A stretch of 35,000 bases of DNA from Chrysomallon squamiferum (GCA_012295275.1 CM022678.1:6258559-6293558); one strand, 5' to 3'. Positions 10,151-20,212 are shown, counted from the stretch's first letter. The notes: a model not told the origin generated them from the sequence alone. Made by a program: numbers and translations.

Positions 10151-10985
10151 GATTGGGAAATTAATCTGTTTGAGATCTCTTGTGGATTACATAGCAGATG
10201 ATATTCATCAGATTTTGTTGCTTGTATAATAATAATAATATTAATAATATTATTATTATTATTGTTCTTCTTCTTCTTATTATTATTTAATAGTTTGTAT
10301 AATAAAATTAAGAGGATGTGATGTTTGTCTAGTTACCAGTGAACCACAGTTTACTAATTTCTTTAATGCACAGACTCATCTGAAGTGTAAAAATTGAGTT
10401 TAATGAGGTTTCCTATGGAAAAACAGTCACGTTGATTTTAATTATCATTACTGAATGAAATCTTAAAAGCCCAGGTTATACAATTTTTAACTGTTAGGAA
10501 TGATTCAGTTAGTGTGCACAGTACAGTTACTGCAGTTGCCAGATCTAATTTAGTCTCAAGTCAGCTGGAATTGGAAATTAATAAGATCTGCTTACAGAAA
10601 AAAAAAGAAAAAAAACATTAAAAGGCCCTAATTTATTTTAATTTTCTCTTTAAATGCCCGATGTAATAAAATTATGACTGCTATCTTTAATGTGTGTATG
10701 GTTTTTGGATGTAGTGCAGTCGATAGATTTGCTTTAGTGCACAACTGTGGTTGGATTGGGAAATTATCTTTAGTATGATTTGTTCTAGAAAAGTAATTAT
10801 GTCAAGATTAATAATCTTTTCTTTAATGAACATATTTTTAAAATGATTAAAACAAAAAATTAAAAATTAAAAAATTGATAAGATAATAATGTGAGCTCAT
10901 AAAACTAACATTTTCAAAGCAAAACTATTTCACACTCTGTCGGATTGGGAAATTAATGTCATCAGTATAAGCTCTTGTCTAACCA
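10151..10985. repeat. Decayed array marked by GGATTGGGAAATTAAT
   Basis: The marker occurs near 10151, 10567, 10753 and 10942. Spacing is 416, 186 and 189 bp, suggesting a period near 190-208 bp with one copy unrecognised. The copies at 10151 and 10942 share a further TGAGATCTCTTGT / TAAGCTCTTGTCT word. The rest of the monomer is eroded. Confidence 0.5.
10225..10290. repeat. (AAT)n-(ATT)n inverted triplet tract
   Basis: AAT repeats pass directly into ATT repeats and then (TTC)n, giving a near-perfect palindrome around 10243-10250. Confidence 0.88.
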
Positions 10986-11118
10986 TCTGGATTTTCAGAC
11001 TAAGCTCAAAAATGATGGTGTTTTTTTTTTTGCAAACTAACCCACAGATGTGAAAACAGCATCTGATTCCTTGTTCCAGTCTTACAGTCATTCTACTCTG
11101 CTTTTTAGGCTTTAAGTC

Positions 11119-11138
11119 AAAAAAAAAAAAAAAAAAAA
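11119..11138. repeat. A20 homopolymer
   Basis: A pure A run followed by TAAAAAATATT. Confidence 0.9.
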
Positions 11139-11492
11139 TAAAAAAATATTCTAATTTAATCTAATCTTTCATCCTTACTTCTGGCACACAGCCAGAACAA
11201 TCAATTCCCTTGTCCAGGAAAACCATACTTGAATCCTAATTAGATCTAGCTACGATGCTATGTTTTCTAACTTTCCTGCTTTTATGCTGTTCCCAGTTAC
11301 ATCGAAAAAAAAATGATAAAATAATTATTTTTATACTATTTTTTTATTTTTTATCTGTTTCGTTTGCTGAATATTTTTCAAGAATTCTGATAGCATCAAA
11401 TGAAAAAGCTGATGGACTGAAGTAAAAAAATGCTCAGAATGTGAAATAAAAGGGGACAAGAATAAATAAAAAAATTGATAGCATAAAATGTC

Positions 11493-11531
<39 letters not shown>

Positions 11532-11710
11532 TAGTATTATACTACTGCTGGAACAGTTACTACTCTATAATTTGTACTACTAATACTACTACTTCTTCTA
11601 CTGCTATTAACATTACTACTACTAATTCTGATACTATTGTTATCACCATCACAGCTGCTACTACTACTACTACTACTACTTCTACTACTACTACTACAAC
11701 TACTACTATT
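11493..11710. repeat. (AAT)n then degenerate (ACT)n
   Basis: About thirteen AAT units (11493-11531), followed by ACT triplets with many substitutions to about 11710. Ser/Thr-rich minus-strand frames here are artefacts. Confidence 0.93.
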
Positions 11711-11714
11711 ATGA

Positions 11715-11856
11715 CTGTATGACTGTGTGTCTGTGTGTCTGTGTGTGTGTCTGTTCAATGGCATGTTTGTACATTTTAGGTATTTTTTTTCCCCTTTTTT
11801 CCTTTATGTTTATAATGTACTACTTTTACAGTGTTGGGGTAATTTGTATTATAGTA

Positions 11857-11910
<54 letters not shown>
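11715..11910. repeat. Two (TG)n tracts
   Basis: A TG tract with TC interruptions lies at about 11715-11753 and a nearly perfect one at about 11861-11910. Confidence 0.93.
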
Positions 11911-11912
<2 letters not shown>

Positions 11913-11965
11913 AGGTGGGTGGGTGTGATTAATAAATAAAATGTTACTCATTTGTCATAATTATT
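11861..11965 (+). repeat. Third copy of the (TG)n-anchored module
   Basis: After the TG tract come GATTAATAAATAAAATGTTACT and CATTTGTCATAAT in sequence, closely matching the copy near 6951-7030 some 4.9 kb away. A (CAA)n/(AAT)n tract (about 11967-12007) follows. Confidence 0.45.
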
Positions 11966-12340
11966 AACAACAACAGCAACAACAACAACAACAATAATAA
12001 TAATAATCTGAAGAAGAAAAAGAAGCTCACTTTATGCCATGTGATTTAAAATAAACACATGCCAAGAGAGAGAAAATAAATACGTTGATAACATAAAATG
12101 TTGACAGCAGAAGCAAAATATTTATAAATTCTTTTTAAAAAAAAATGTTATAAGGATGATATATTTAATAAAAATTAATATGCTGAGAGCATTTTCAAGA
12201 AATTCGTGATAAAACTGGGTGGCTAAGGGTTTAAAATGAAAATGCTGGCAGCTCACTAAAAAAATGTTTGACACTGCATAGAAAATACTGTTAACAGATA
12301 AAATAATAATAATAATAATGATACGTTTATTTAAAACACT

Positions 12341-12360
12341 TACTACTATTACTGCTACTC

Positions 12361-12435
<75 letters not shown>

Positions 12436-12469
12436 ATAATAATAATAATAATAGTAATAATAATAATAA
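12341..12469. repeat. (ACT)n joined to (AAT)n
   Basis: About 64 bp of ACT triplets change at ACTACTATTAATAATAAT into AAT triplets. The same junction occurs near 32016. Confidence 0.95.
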
Positions 12470-12553
12470 AATAGAAATATTGCTAGATAAACATAATACT
12501 GACAGCATAAATGAAAATCTTGATAACAAAGTTTACAGAGTAATATAAAAATA

Positions 12554-12760
12554 ATCTTTATTTTTTATCTTTTATTTATTTATTTATTTTTATTTTTATT
12601 TTTGTGTTTTTTTGTGAGGACAGAATAAAGATTAATACTAATACAGATAAAAAAATAAAAAAAATAAAAATAAAAATTAAAAAAAAAATAAATAAAAACA
12701 AAAAAAAAAAAAAAAAAAAAAAATAAATAAATAAATAAATAAAAAATAAATAAATAATAA
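12554..12760. repeat. (TTTA)n and (TAAA)n in inverted arrangement
   Basis: TTTA/TTTTTA words at about 12554-12603 face TAAA/TAAAAA words at about 12648-12756 across a ~45-bp complex spacer. The two arms are complementary and could form a long imperfect hairpin. Confidence 0.85.
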
Positions 12761-13091
12761 CCCAACTCCCCCCACAGAAAAAAAACAACTAAAAAAAAAC
12801 ACTTGATAGTGTAAAATATATTGATAAAATTAAATTAAATTGTTGACACTGTAATATTCCAGTGTAGAATGAATTCACTGATAAGATTAAAACGTTATAA
12901 ATTTTCAAACCTTGTGAGAAGTGATAAGAAAAGTGACAACACAAGATCGTCTGTCACAAAGAAAGGAAGAAAATAAACTTATCATCTGCATTACTCACTA
13001 AAGCATGTGCATGCACGATCTGTGCTAAGCATGTCCGTAACGTGCTAGACTTTCTCAAAGGCAATATTGAAATTTTCCTCCTGTATGGTTG

Positions 13092-13092
<1 letters not shown>
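12761..13092. other. Mostly unique DNA
   Basis: Includes a higher-complexity stretch at about 12935-13080 with GCATGTGCATGC (about 13004). No gene seen. Confidence 0.55.
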
Positions 13093-13126
<34 letters not shown>

Positions 13127-13147
13127 ATGCTGCTGCTGCTGCTGTTG
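13093..13147. repeat. T33 run and (TGC)n
   Basis: A run of 33 T (13093-13125) is followed by GA and about six TGC/TGT triplets. Confidence 0.94.
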
Positions 13148-13399
13148 AAGTTTTACTGTTTCTATCAATTTCATTTAAAAAAAAAAAAAAAGAACTTAAT
13201 AAAATCCTTAAAAAATAAATAAAATATGTTGTGGCTAAATAATCTGAAATGAATCATTTATTTTAATCTACATTTTGTACAGTTATTAATTTACTTACAA
13301 AATAAGAATTCATCATTCAACAAAATGCTCACTGAACCAATTATTAAAATTTCCCAGTCATCCAATTTTGGAAAGAAAGAAAGAAAAAAAAAAATGCGA

Positions 13400-14105
13400 A
13401 AATAACTCATAAATGATGACAGAAATTTTTCACCGATAAAAAAAAGGTGAATTCACATGTCCAAGAAAAAGTTGCTAACCAAGCATTTGCAACTGATAGC
13501 ATATTAAATCAACCAAATTTTTTCTGAAAAATTAACAAAAAAATTCCTTTCCTATAGCCAGTGACACACAACTGATAATACAATATTAATCTTTATGTTC
13601 CAAATAATTATTAAATCAAACGGTTTCCAGTGATAGCGTAATAAATCAATGTGTTTGACAGGAATTAAAAAAATTTTAAAAAAAAGAAGAAGAAAAATAA
13701 TAATAAATTCACAAAGGCCCATGATGCTGAATCGATAATACTAAATTAATCTTTATGTTGCAAATAACTGTTAACCGAGTGTTTGTCAATGATAGCCAAC
13801 TAAATCAATGTGCTTTTAGAGGAATTTAATTTTTACAGTTTATACTTCTAAACAGAAATGACACAGAACTGATGATCATCCACTTCTTGCAAATAAATGC
13901 ACAGTTTTTTTTGTAAAATGAGTCTAGATTAAATCAGCATGTTTAAAAAAAAAAAAAAAAAAAAAAAAGAATAAAAAGTAAAGTTTATACATTCAATAGT
14001 CATTGAGAGACAGTTGATGATACAAAATTAATCCTGAAAAAAGTTGTTTATCAAATATATTTGTCAGTGAAAGCGAATTTTATCAACAATTTTTAGCAGG
14101 AGTTG
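13400..14105. repeat. Decayed tandem array, ~140-160-bp period, five monomers
   Basis: The anchor ACTGATAATACAAAATTAATC has variants at about 13435, 13574, 13734, 13871 and 14016 (spacing 139, 160, 137 and 145 bp). Further in, copies share TGCAAATAACTGTTAACC, a TCAATGATAGCCNANTAAAT block and TCAATGTGTTTGACAGGAAT, and most end in an A-rich tract. Copies two and three are the most alike. One A tract has grown to about 24 A (13945-13968). Confidence 0.7.
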
Positions 14106-14106
14106 A

Positions 14107-14167
14107 AAAAAAAAATGAAAAAAAAAAAAAATAAAAAAAAAAATGAAAAAAAAAAAAAAAAAAAATG

Positions 14168-14219
<52 letters not shown>

Positions 14220-14256
14220 CTATTGACGACAAACAAACAAAAAAAAAAAAAAAAAA
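14107..14256. repeat. Long poly-A block, longest run A48
   Basis: A runs interrupted by single ATG or T bases, including 48 A at 14168-14215, then CAAACAAAC and another A run. It directly follows the last monomer of the preceding array. Confidence 0.95.
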
Positions 14257-14594
14257 ATCAGTTCAAAAAAATCACCTGTAACAGAAAATTAAATTATCAC
14301 ATTTTTTTTTTTTTTGGTGTCATTTTATTTTTTTAAAACAAGAGTAACAGAAATGCGAGAGAAAATTAAATCAAGATGGTCAAGTGCCCTGTTTAATGAA
14401 AAACAAGACTTCAGCTTTCAGATGTGAAAAAGCACTGTAAAGCTATACAGAAAGTTTCTGTTTGCCCGAGATCGGAATCAGTCGTATTGAGTGTCTGTGG
14501 AACAGATTAACTTTCCTCTGCACACAATTAGGTGGGTGGGTGGGGGGTGCTGGAAATGTGTATCAAGTATGAAAACACAAGAAAAGTGAGCTGA
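14257..14594. other. Unique spacer
   Basis: AT-rich with a T run near 14300-14315 and a G-rich GGTGGGTGGGTGGGG stretch near 14532. No gene seen. Confidence 0.55.
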
Positions 14595-14890
14595 GCTGAG
14601 CTGAGGTGACTGACTGAGGTGACTGACTGACTGACTGAGGTGACTGACTGACTGAGGTGACTGACTGAGGTGACTGACTGACTGACTGAGGTGACTGAGG
14701 TGACTGACTGACTGACTGACTGACTGAGTGATTGCCTGACTGAGGTGACTGACTGACCGACTGACTGACTGAGCTGAGGTGACTGACTGACTGACTGAGG
14801 TGACTGACTGAGCTGAGGTGACTGACTGACTGACTGACTGACTGACTGAGGTGACTGACTGACTGACTGACTGAGGTGACTGACTGACCA
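14595..14890. repeat. TGAC-based minisatellite
   Basis: (GACT)n blocks of two to seven units are punctuated by GAGGT or GAGCTGAGGT about every 15-40 bp. All minus-strand frames stay open with QSVSQSVTSV-type peptides, a product of the tetranucleotide. Confidence 0.93.
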
Positions 14891-14942
14891 GTGTGTGGAC
14901 TGTTCAGCCAGACAGCTGTGGATGTAATTAAAAAGAGTGAAG

Positions 14943-15019
14943 GAAGAAGAAGAAGAAGAAGAAGGGGGAAAAAGGGGATAGAGTAAGAAGGAGGGAAATG
15001 AAGGAAGAAGGGTGAGAGG

Positions 15020-15065
<46 letters not shown>

Positions 15066-15121
15066 AGGAGGAGAGAGAGAGAGAGAGAGAGAGTTGAAGA
15101 GAGAGACAGTAAGAAAGAAAG

Positions 15122-15200
<79 letters not shown>

Positions 15201-15245
15201 TAAGAAAGAAAGGAGAGAGAGAGAGAGACAGCAACAGAGAGATGA
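14943..15245. repeat. Polypurine tract with (GAA)n and (AG)n
   Basis: (GAA)n near 14944-14963, then three (AG)n runs (about 15020-15061, 15071-15093 and 15126-15189) separated by purine linkers. The strand is almost pure purine from about 14936 to 15245. Confidence 0.95.
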
Positions 15246-15620
15246 GGAGAAAAAAAGAAAGAAGGCAGGACAGAAGAAAAACAAGATGGAAAAAAATGAA
15301 TGTTTAATGACATATCTGTTATTGGGTGTCAGACCAAAGGTAAAAGAAATGATTGATTGACTGTAAGAGAGAAAGAACAAAAAGAACGAAAAGGATGAAA
15401 AATGATGGAGACAGAGACATAGAGAGCCAGATAGGCAAACAGACAGACAGACAGATAGAGATAGAGAAAAGAGAAGGCAGAACAAAATGAATGAGTGAAA
15501 GGAAAAAAAAGAAAAGGGGAAAGAAAAAATAGGTTGAAGACTGATGGAATGAGAAGAGAAAAGAAACCAAAAAAAAAAAAAAAAATTTTAAAAAAAGAAA
15601 TAGGTTGAAACTGATAAAAA

Positions 15621-15623
<3 letters not shown>
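15246..15623. other. Purine-biased spacer with (ACAG)n
   Basis: Purine-rich, with an ACAG run near 15439-15454 and an A run near 15570-15586. No gene seen. Confidence 0.65.

Positions 15624-15668
<45 letters not shown>
15624..15668. repeat. (AAAT)n microsatellite
   Basis: About eleven perfect AAAT units. Confidence 0.96.
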
Positions 15669-15834
15669 CAAAAATAAAGAATTAAGGAGAAAAAAGATGG
15701 AAATAATAAGGTAAAAAAATCTAAGACAGAAAGGTTGAAAAAAACAGCTCTAAAGAGAAAAATATAAACAATTAATTTCTTACAGTTTGAAAGTATTTTG
15801 ATTTAACAATACACCCAAAGGTAACTGTGCTGTA

Positions 15835-16055
15835 TCCAAGGTAGATAACCTAAGATCCTGGATGATATCCTGATCTGCTATCCAAGTATAGTGGGGTTAT
15901 ATTAAGGACAGGCAACCAAAGATTATATAACAACCTATAACAGCAGATAACTGAAGACACAAGATCTATTATTCAAAGAATTATCCCCATATATCAAGGG
16001 GAGATTATCCTAAGATGTAACATGCTATCACTAGCAGATAACCAAAGATACGAGA
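15835..16055. repeat. Decayed short tandem repeat, AGATAACCAAAGAT motif
   Basis: Variants of AGATAACCAAAGAT occur at about 15842, 15913, 15946, 16006 and 16036, with partly shared flanks (CAGCAGATAAC and CTAGCAGATAAC). The spacing is irregular (30-71 bp). Read as a strongly eroded repeat rather than unique DNA. Confidence 0.45.
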
Positions 16056-16056
16056 A

Positions 16057-16076
16057 ATATATATATATATATATAT

Positions 16077-16142
<66 letters not shown>
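16057..16142. repeat. (AT)n then (ATAG)n
   Basis: About eleven AT units merge into about sixteen perfect ATAG units. Confidence 0.97.
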
Positions 16143-16547
16143 GTCAGCTACATATATTACATAAATATCACCCAGCATCATGTATGTAGCTGGTTATCTT
16201 TTTAATATCACCCAATAATCAGAAACATGACAAAAAACCAAAAGGGTATTTATTATTCAATACACAAGTCTTTTGTTCTTCTGCAAGTATGTTTCATCAC
16301 TGACAGCTAAATCACGGAATCTCTTTTGTTTCCTCAGCAAGTCTTTTAATGTCACTTAATGTCAGGTGAGAAGTAAAAACAAGCAAGAACTGCTGGACTT
16401 GGCCTACATATCTGGCAATTCTGCTGCAGGCCGTGTAAAATAAGCTGATAATGGTGATATGTCTAGACGCTGCAGATTATTTCCCCGATCTCTGACAGTG
16501 CATGTGGAGTCAGTGGAACAGCAGTTGGTCCACTTCCATGCATGCAA
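16143..16547. other. Complex unique sequence upstream of minisatellite
   Basis: About 400 bp with few simple repeats; ATATCACCCA recurs near 16166 and 16206. A 71-codon minus-strand frame extends from the minisatellite into it but has no recognisable domain. Confidence 0.5.
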
Positions 16548-17200
16548 GTGATGTAACCAGGAACAGTCACTGGTGGTGGTGTGTTGTTGTTGTACAGTGA
16601 TGTAATCAGGAACAGTCACTGGTGGTGGTGGTGGTGTGGTGTTGTACAGTGATGTAATCAGGAACAGTCACTGGTGGTGGTGGTGGTGTGGTGTTGTACA
16701 GTGATGTAATCAGGAACAGTCACTGGTGGTGGTGGTGGTGTGGTGTTGTACAGTGATGTAACCAGGAACAGTCACTGGTGCTGGTGGTGTGTTCTTGTTG
16801 TACAGTGATGTAACCAGGAACAGTCACTGGTGGTGGTGTGTTGTTGTTGTACAGTGATGTAACCAGGAACAGTCACTAGGTGGTGGTGTGTTGTTGTACA
16901 GTGATGTACAGTGATGTAACCAGGAACAGTCACTAGTGGTGGTGTGTTCTTGTTGTACAGTGGTGTAACCAGGAACAGTCACTGGTGGTGGTGGTGTGGT
17001 GATGTACAGTGATGTAACCAGGAACAGTCACTAGTGGTGGTGGTGTGGTGATGTACAGTGATGTAACCAGGAACAGTCACTGGTGGTGGTGGTGGTGTGT
17101 TCTTGTACAGTGATGTAATGAGAAACAGTTACAAGTGGGCAAGTTCATATTTAATGATATAATGAGAAACACTTTCTAGTGGTGGATTCTTAGACAGTGG
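16548..17200. repeat. 49-52-bp minisatellite, subfamily 1
   Basis: The core GTGATGTAACCAGGAACAGT plus a GGTGGTGGTG run and TTGTACA starts at 16548, 16597, 16649, 16701, 16753, 16805, 16854, 16911, 16960, 17009, 17058 and 17110. Most spacing differences are multiples of 3 bp and come from the (GGT)n run. One unit (16901-16910) duplicates GTGATGTACA. Units after 17110 are diverged (AATGATATAATGAGAAACA). The first copies are very similar, so homogenisation is recent. Confidence 0.95.
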
Positions 17201-17255
17201 AAGAAAAACCCACAACAGAAACATGTACTAATGATGGGTTCTTGTAACGATGTGA

Positions 17256-17433
17256 TCAGACACAGTTACAGGTGGTCAGACACAGTTACAGGTGATCAGA
17301 CACAGTTACAGGTGATCAGACACAGTTACAGGTGGTCAGACACAGTTACAGGTGATCAGACACAGTTACAGGTGATCAGACACAGTTACAGGTGATCAGA
17401 CACAGTTACAGGTGATCAGACAGTTACAGGTGC
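17256..17433. repeat. 20-bp minisatellite, subfamily 2
   Basis: TCAGACACAGTTACAGGTGA starts at 17256 and every 20 bp to 17416, nine copies. Two end GGTGG instead of GGTGA and the last lacks two bases. The unit is a shortened relative of the 44-52-bp units (shared CAGTTAC and GGTG words). Confidence 0.95.
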
Positions 17434-17447
17434 TGTCTTTTTGTACA

Positions 17448-17880
17448 GTGGTGTAACAAGAATTATTCAGAAGTGGTAGGTTCATACTTTATGATATAAT
17501 AACAAGGGCTAATGATGGGTTCTTGTACAGTGACAAAACCAGAAAACAGTTACTAGTGGTGTATTCTTGTACAGTGACAAAACCAGAAAACAGTTACTAG
17601 TGGTGTATTCTTGTACAGTGACAAAACCAGAAAACAGTTACTAGTGGTGTATTCTTGTACAGTGACAAAACCAGAAAACAGTTACTAGTGGTATATTCTT
17701 GTACAGTGACAAAACCAGAAAACAGTTACTAGTGGTATATTCTTGTACAGTGACAAAACCAGAAACAGTTACTAGTGGTATATTCTTGTACAGCGACAAA
17801 ACCGGAAAACAGTTACTAGTGGTATATTCTTGTACAGTGACAAAACCAGAAAACAGTTACTAGTGGTGGATTCCAGCAAA
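17448..17880. repeat. 44-bp minisatellite, subfamily 3
   Basis: After a diverged lead-in (17448-17526), ACAGTGACAAAACCAGAAAA followed by CAGTTACTAGTGGTGTATTC starts at 17527, 17571, 17615, 17659, 17703, 17747, 17790 and 17834. The period is 44 bp with one 43-bp unit. A GTGTATTC to GTATATTC change splits the array into early and late halves. Confidence 0.95.
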
Positions 17881-18040
17881 TGATAAGATCACAAACCACT
17901 GTAGGTGGGTTACTGAACGGTGATGCAATTAGGAACAGATTATCAGCAGTGATAAAACTTGTCGTGATAAAACCAGAAACAGTTTTAGTTGTGGGTTACC
18001 AAACAGTGTAATAAGAAGCAATTACTGGAGGAGATTTTCT
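17881..18040. repeat. Decayed tail of the minisatellite
   Basis: Fragments such as GTGATAAAACCAGAAACAGT and GGTGATGCAATTAGGAACAG show that the same unit continues in eroded form to about 18035. Confidence 0.7.
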
Positions 18041-18662
18041 CAAATAAGGCTGAATCAATTAACTACAGTGTTTGTGTTGTTATCTGCATCCACTGACGAA
18101 GAAGCCCTCAAAGTCATCACACACGACGTATATAAATCAAATAATAATAACAGCAGAGATGATAATTATTCCCCACACAGTTTTTTTTTAACACACCAAT
18201 ACAATTTGTGATGAGTTACTAACTGCAGACTTCTACAACATATATAAATCAGACAGTTGTAAATAATGCAGATAGATCACAGTTTGCAAGATTGCACATA
18301 ATCACTGACTGTCTCAGCCAGCTGGGCTATTTCCCCCATCTCTCTCTCTCTCTGTGAGTGATCTATTTACTAATTCATCAAAAGGTCAGGTCCACTGTTG
18401 TTGTTGTTTCATCCAGGACCAGGGTTGTACACACCTTGTCTGTGGGAAGAGGCACATAACAGAGTAGATCACTGCATGACAGTAGGAGATTTCCTTTCTG
18501 CTTGTTTTGATGCTGTCTTCATTCATAGGTATCTTAGATTTATAACTGACGTTTTTGTAAAAAAAAATTAAAAATATATATATGTTGAGCATGTCATTAA
18601 TAAAAATGTTTGCATACATCATAGATGCTTTGATAAATGTGTCATGATGGGGTGGGGTGTTT
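18041..18662. other. Complex unique sequence
   Basis: TATATAAATCA occurs twice (about 18129 and 18241), with a short (CT)n run near 18340-18353. No gene recognised; a 78-codon minus frame has no domain. Confidence 0.5.
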
Positions 18663-18735
18663 GTAGTTCAAGTTGATATAGCTATCGTATTGGAATCAAA
18701 AGGTTCCAGGATCACTACTCCTGACTGGAATGGGA
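18663..18735 (+). repeat. Candidate tRNA-derived SINE head
   Basis: GTAGTTCAAGTTGATATAGC resembles a degenerate box A, and 44 bp from its start GTTCCAGGATCACTACTCC resembles a degenerate box B. The spacing is that of an internal RNA polymerase III promoter. A second copy with the same layout lies at 20777. A-rich sequence follows from about 18780. It is too degenerate for a functional tRNA. Confidence 0.4.
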
Positions 18736-18897
18736 AAAAATAGCCCAAAAATTGGTGCCATTAGAAAGGTTGATCCTGAAAACCCATCGAAGTTCATAAG
18801 GAAAGAAAATCAAAGGAAAACATAAAAAAAAAAAAAAAAGAAAGAAAATATATAAATAACAATAGTAATTATTATCATATGACATGAAGAAATTATG

Positions 18898-18930
<33 letters not shown>

Positions 18931-18935
18931 AAAAA
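18736..18935. repeat. Unique sequence and poly-A runs
   Basis: A runs of about 16 (18824-18839) and 31 (18898-18928) are separated by AT-rich sequence. They may be the tail region of the candidate SINE, but no target-site duplication was identified. Confidence 0.75.
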
Positions 18936-19106
18936 TGGAAAAAAAAAGGTCTTAAAAATGAATTAAAATAAGAACCAGATATTGAAATGTCTTCAGAAGA
19001 AAAAGAAACAAGTTACAAAACAATGTGTTTTACTGAACCTTCCTGTACATCTCACTTGTCAACCCATGAAAAAAACATAAAAAACAACAATCTCATCTTC
19101 ATTCTT

Positions 19107-19215
19107 GAACACGCACGCACGCACACACATGCACACACACACAGACACACACCCACAGACACACAGACACACACTCACACAAACAGACACACAAACACAC
19201 ATACACACAAACACA
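19107..19215. repeat. Degenerate (CA)n
   Basis: CA repeats with GCAC, AGAC and AAAC variants. Confidence 0.93.
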
Positions 19216-19601
19216 ACTCCCCTTTGATAATCACTGGACTCTCTCTTCTCACCCAGCTTAAGTTGCGAGTTATTAAAGAAAAATGTTTTGGTATTTCACC
19301 CGAAATGTGAGACTAATAACACTTCGAACTCTTCCTTTGTGTTCAAATGTCAGGTGTGAAACCGTGCAGACATCGCACGTACAACAAACACAACACGCGA
19401 GATGCTGTGCTAATCAGCATCGGCAACACATCGGGCTCTGATGTTCACCTGGACAGAAAAACGCAACCAACACATGCCTCGTACTCCCTCCCCCATACCC
19501 CCTCACCCCTTCTCCCCCACAAAAAAAGAGAGAGAGATCAAAACAGTAGGACAGACAGCTGATTGTACTGGCATGACCTAACTCATCCTGACCTTCAGTT
19601 C

Positions 19602-19604
<3 letters not shown>
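19216..19604. other. Complex unique sequence
   Basis: GC-richer than the surroundings, with a C-rich CCCTCCCCCATACCCCCTC stretch near 19486. No gene recognised. Confidence 0.5.

Positions 19605-19633
<29 letters not shown>
19605..19633. repeat. (TA)n microsatellite
   Basis: About fourteen TA units. Confidence 0.95.
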
Positions 19634-19638
<5 letters not shown>

Positions 19639-19738
19639 CCTTTTATCCAGATGTCTTCTGAAATTAACTTCAGATGTCCACACTTGAAAAAACTAAATAA
19701 ACAATCTACATTTTGATGTCTGAACGCCGTAGGCTACA

Positions 19739-19950
19739 ATAATGTGAAATTATCAAAGGACTATAATTAAAAAAAAAATAAAAATAAATAAATAAAAATC
19801 TCCTAATCATTTGGTTGTAATACAATTTAAGTTCAAACTGCAATTATAATGTGAAATTATCTAAGGACTATAACTAAAAAAAAAAAATAAATAAATAAAA
19901 ATCTACTAATCATTTGGTTGTAATACAATTTAAGTTCAAACTGGAATGAT
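19739..19950. repeat. 107-bp tandem duplication
   Basis: AATGTGAAATTATC begins at 19741 and 19848. Both copies carry the same order: AAGGACTATAA, an A/AAAT tract, ATCATTTGGTTGTAATACAA and TTTAAGTTCAAACTG. Differences are a few substitutions and A-tract length, so the duplication is recent. Confidence 0.92.
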
Positions 19951-20212
19951 GATAGAGAAAAAAAAAGAAGTATGCTTGACTGGCAGCTTACATAATGCTT
20001 AACACAGTAATTTTTCAACCCCTATTTTTTTCAACTCGGTACTCATTATATAATGATTCACCTGACAAGTAACATGATATATTTTATTTTTGTTCTTTTC
20101 AGAGAGAGATTTTTATCCTGCATAAAAACGAGCTGTTAACTGTAAGCAACAGAATGAAGTAAAATAATATACTGATGTATGCATACAGACGAAAATAGGA
20201 TAAATGCTTAAA
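19951..20212. other. Unique AT-rich spacer
   Basis: No gene, RNA or repeat recognised. Confidence 0.6.

Larger units (their letters stand above)
11388..12870. repeat. Possible decayed array, TTGATAGCATAAAATG motif
   Basis: Variants of TTGATAGCATAAAATG lie near 11388, 11477, 12087, 12185, 12271, 12501, 12805 and 12844. Some gaps are close to 85-100 bp, others are filled with SSRs. TTTTCAAGAATTCTGATA (about 11377) is echoed near 12195. The evidence is a short AT-rich word, so this is the weakest of the arrays. Confidence 0.35.

Noticed and set aside
14532-14547. G-rich stretch as a G-quadruplex
   Set aside because: The GGTGGGTGGGTGGGG run is short and isolated. It could fold, but nothing in the context gives it a role.
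14528-15485. Minus-strand frames of 261, 223 and 185 codons
   Set aside because: They read through (GACT)n, (AG)n and purine tracts in several frames at once and give only Ser/Leu/Gln/Val repeats. No domain or unique segment supports a gene.
16404-16619. 71-codon minus frame next to the minisatellite
   Set aside because: Its N-terminal part is minisatellite sequence and the rest shows no domain.
17256-17433. 20-bp regular repeat as a CRISPR array
   Set aside because: The units are contiguous with no unique spacers and are clearly a minisatellite.
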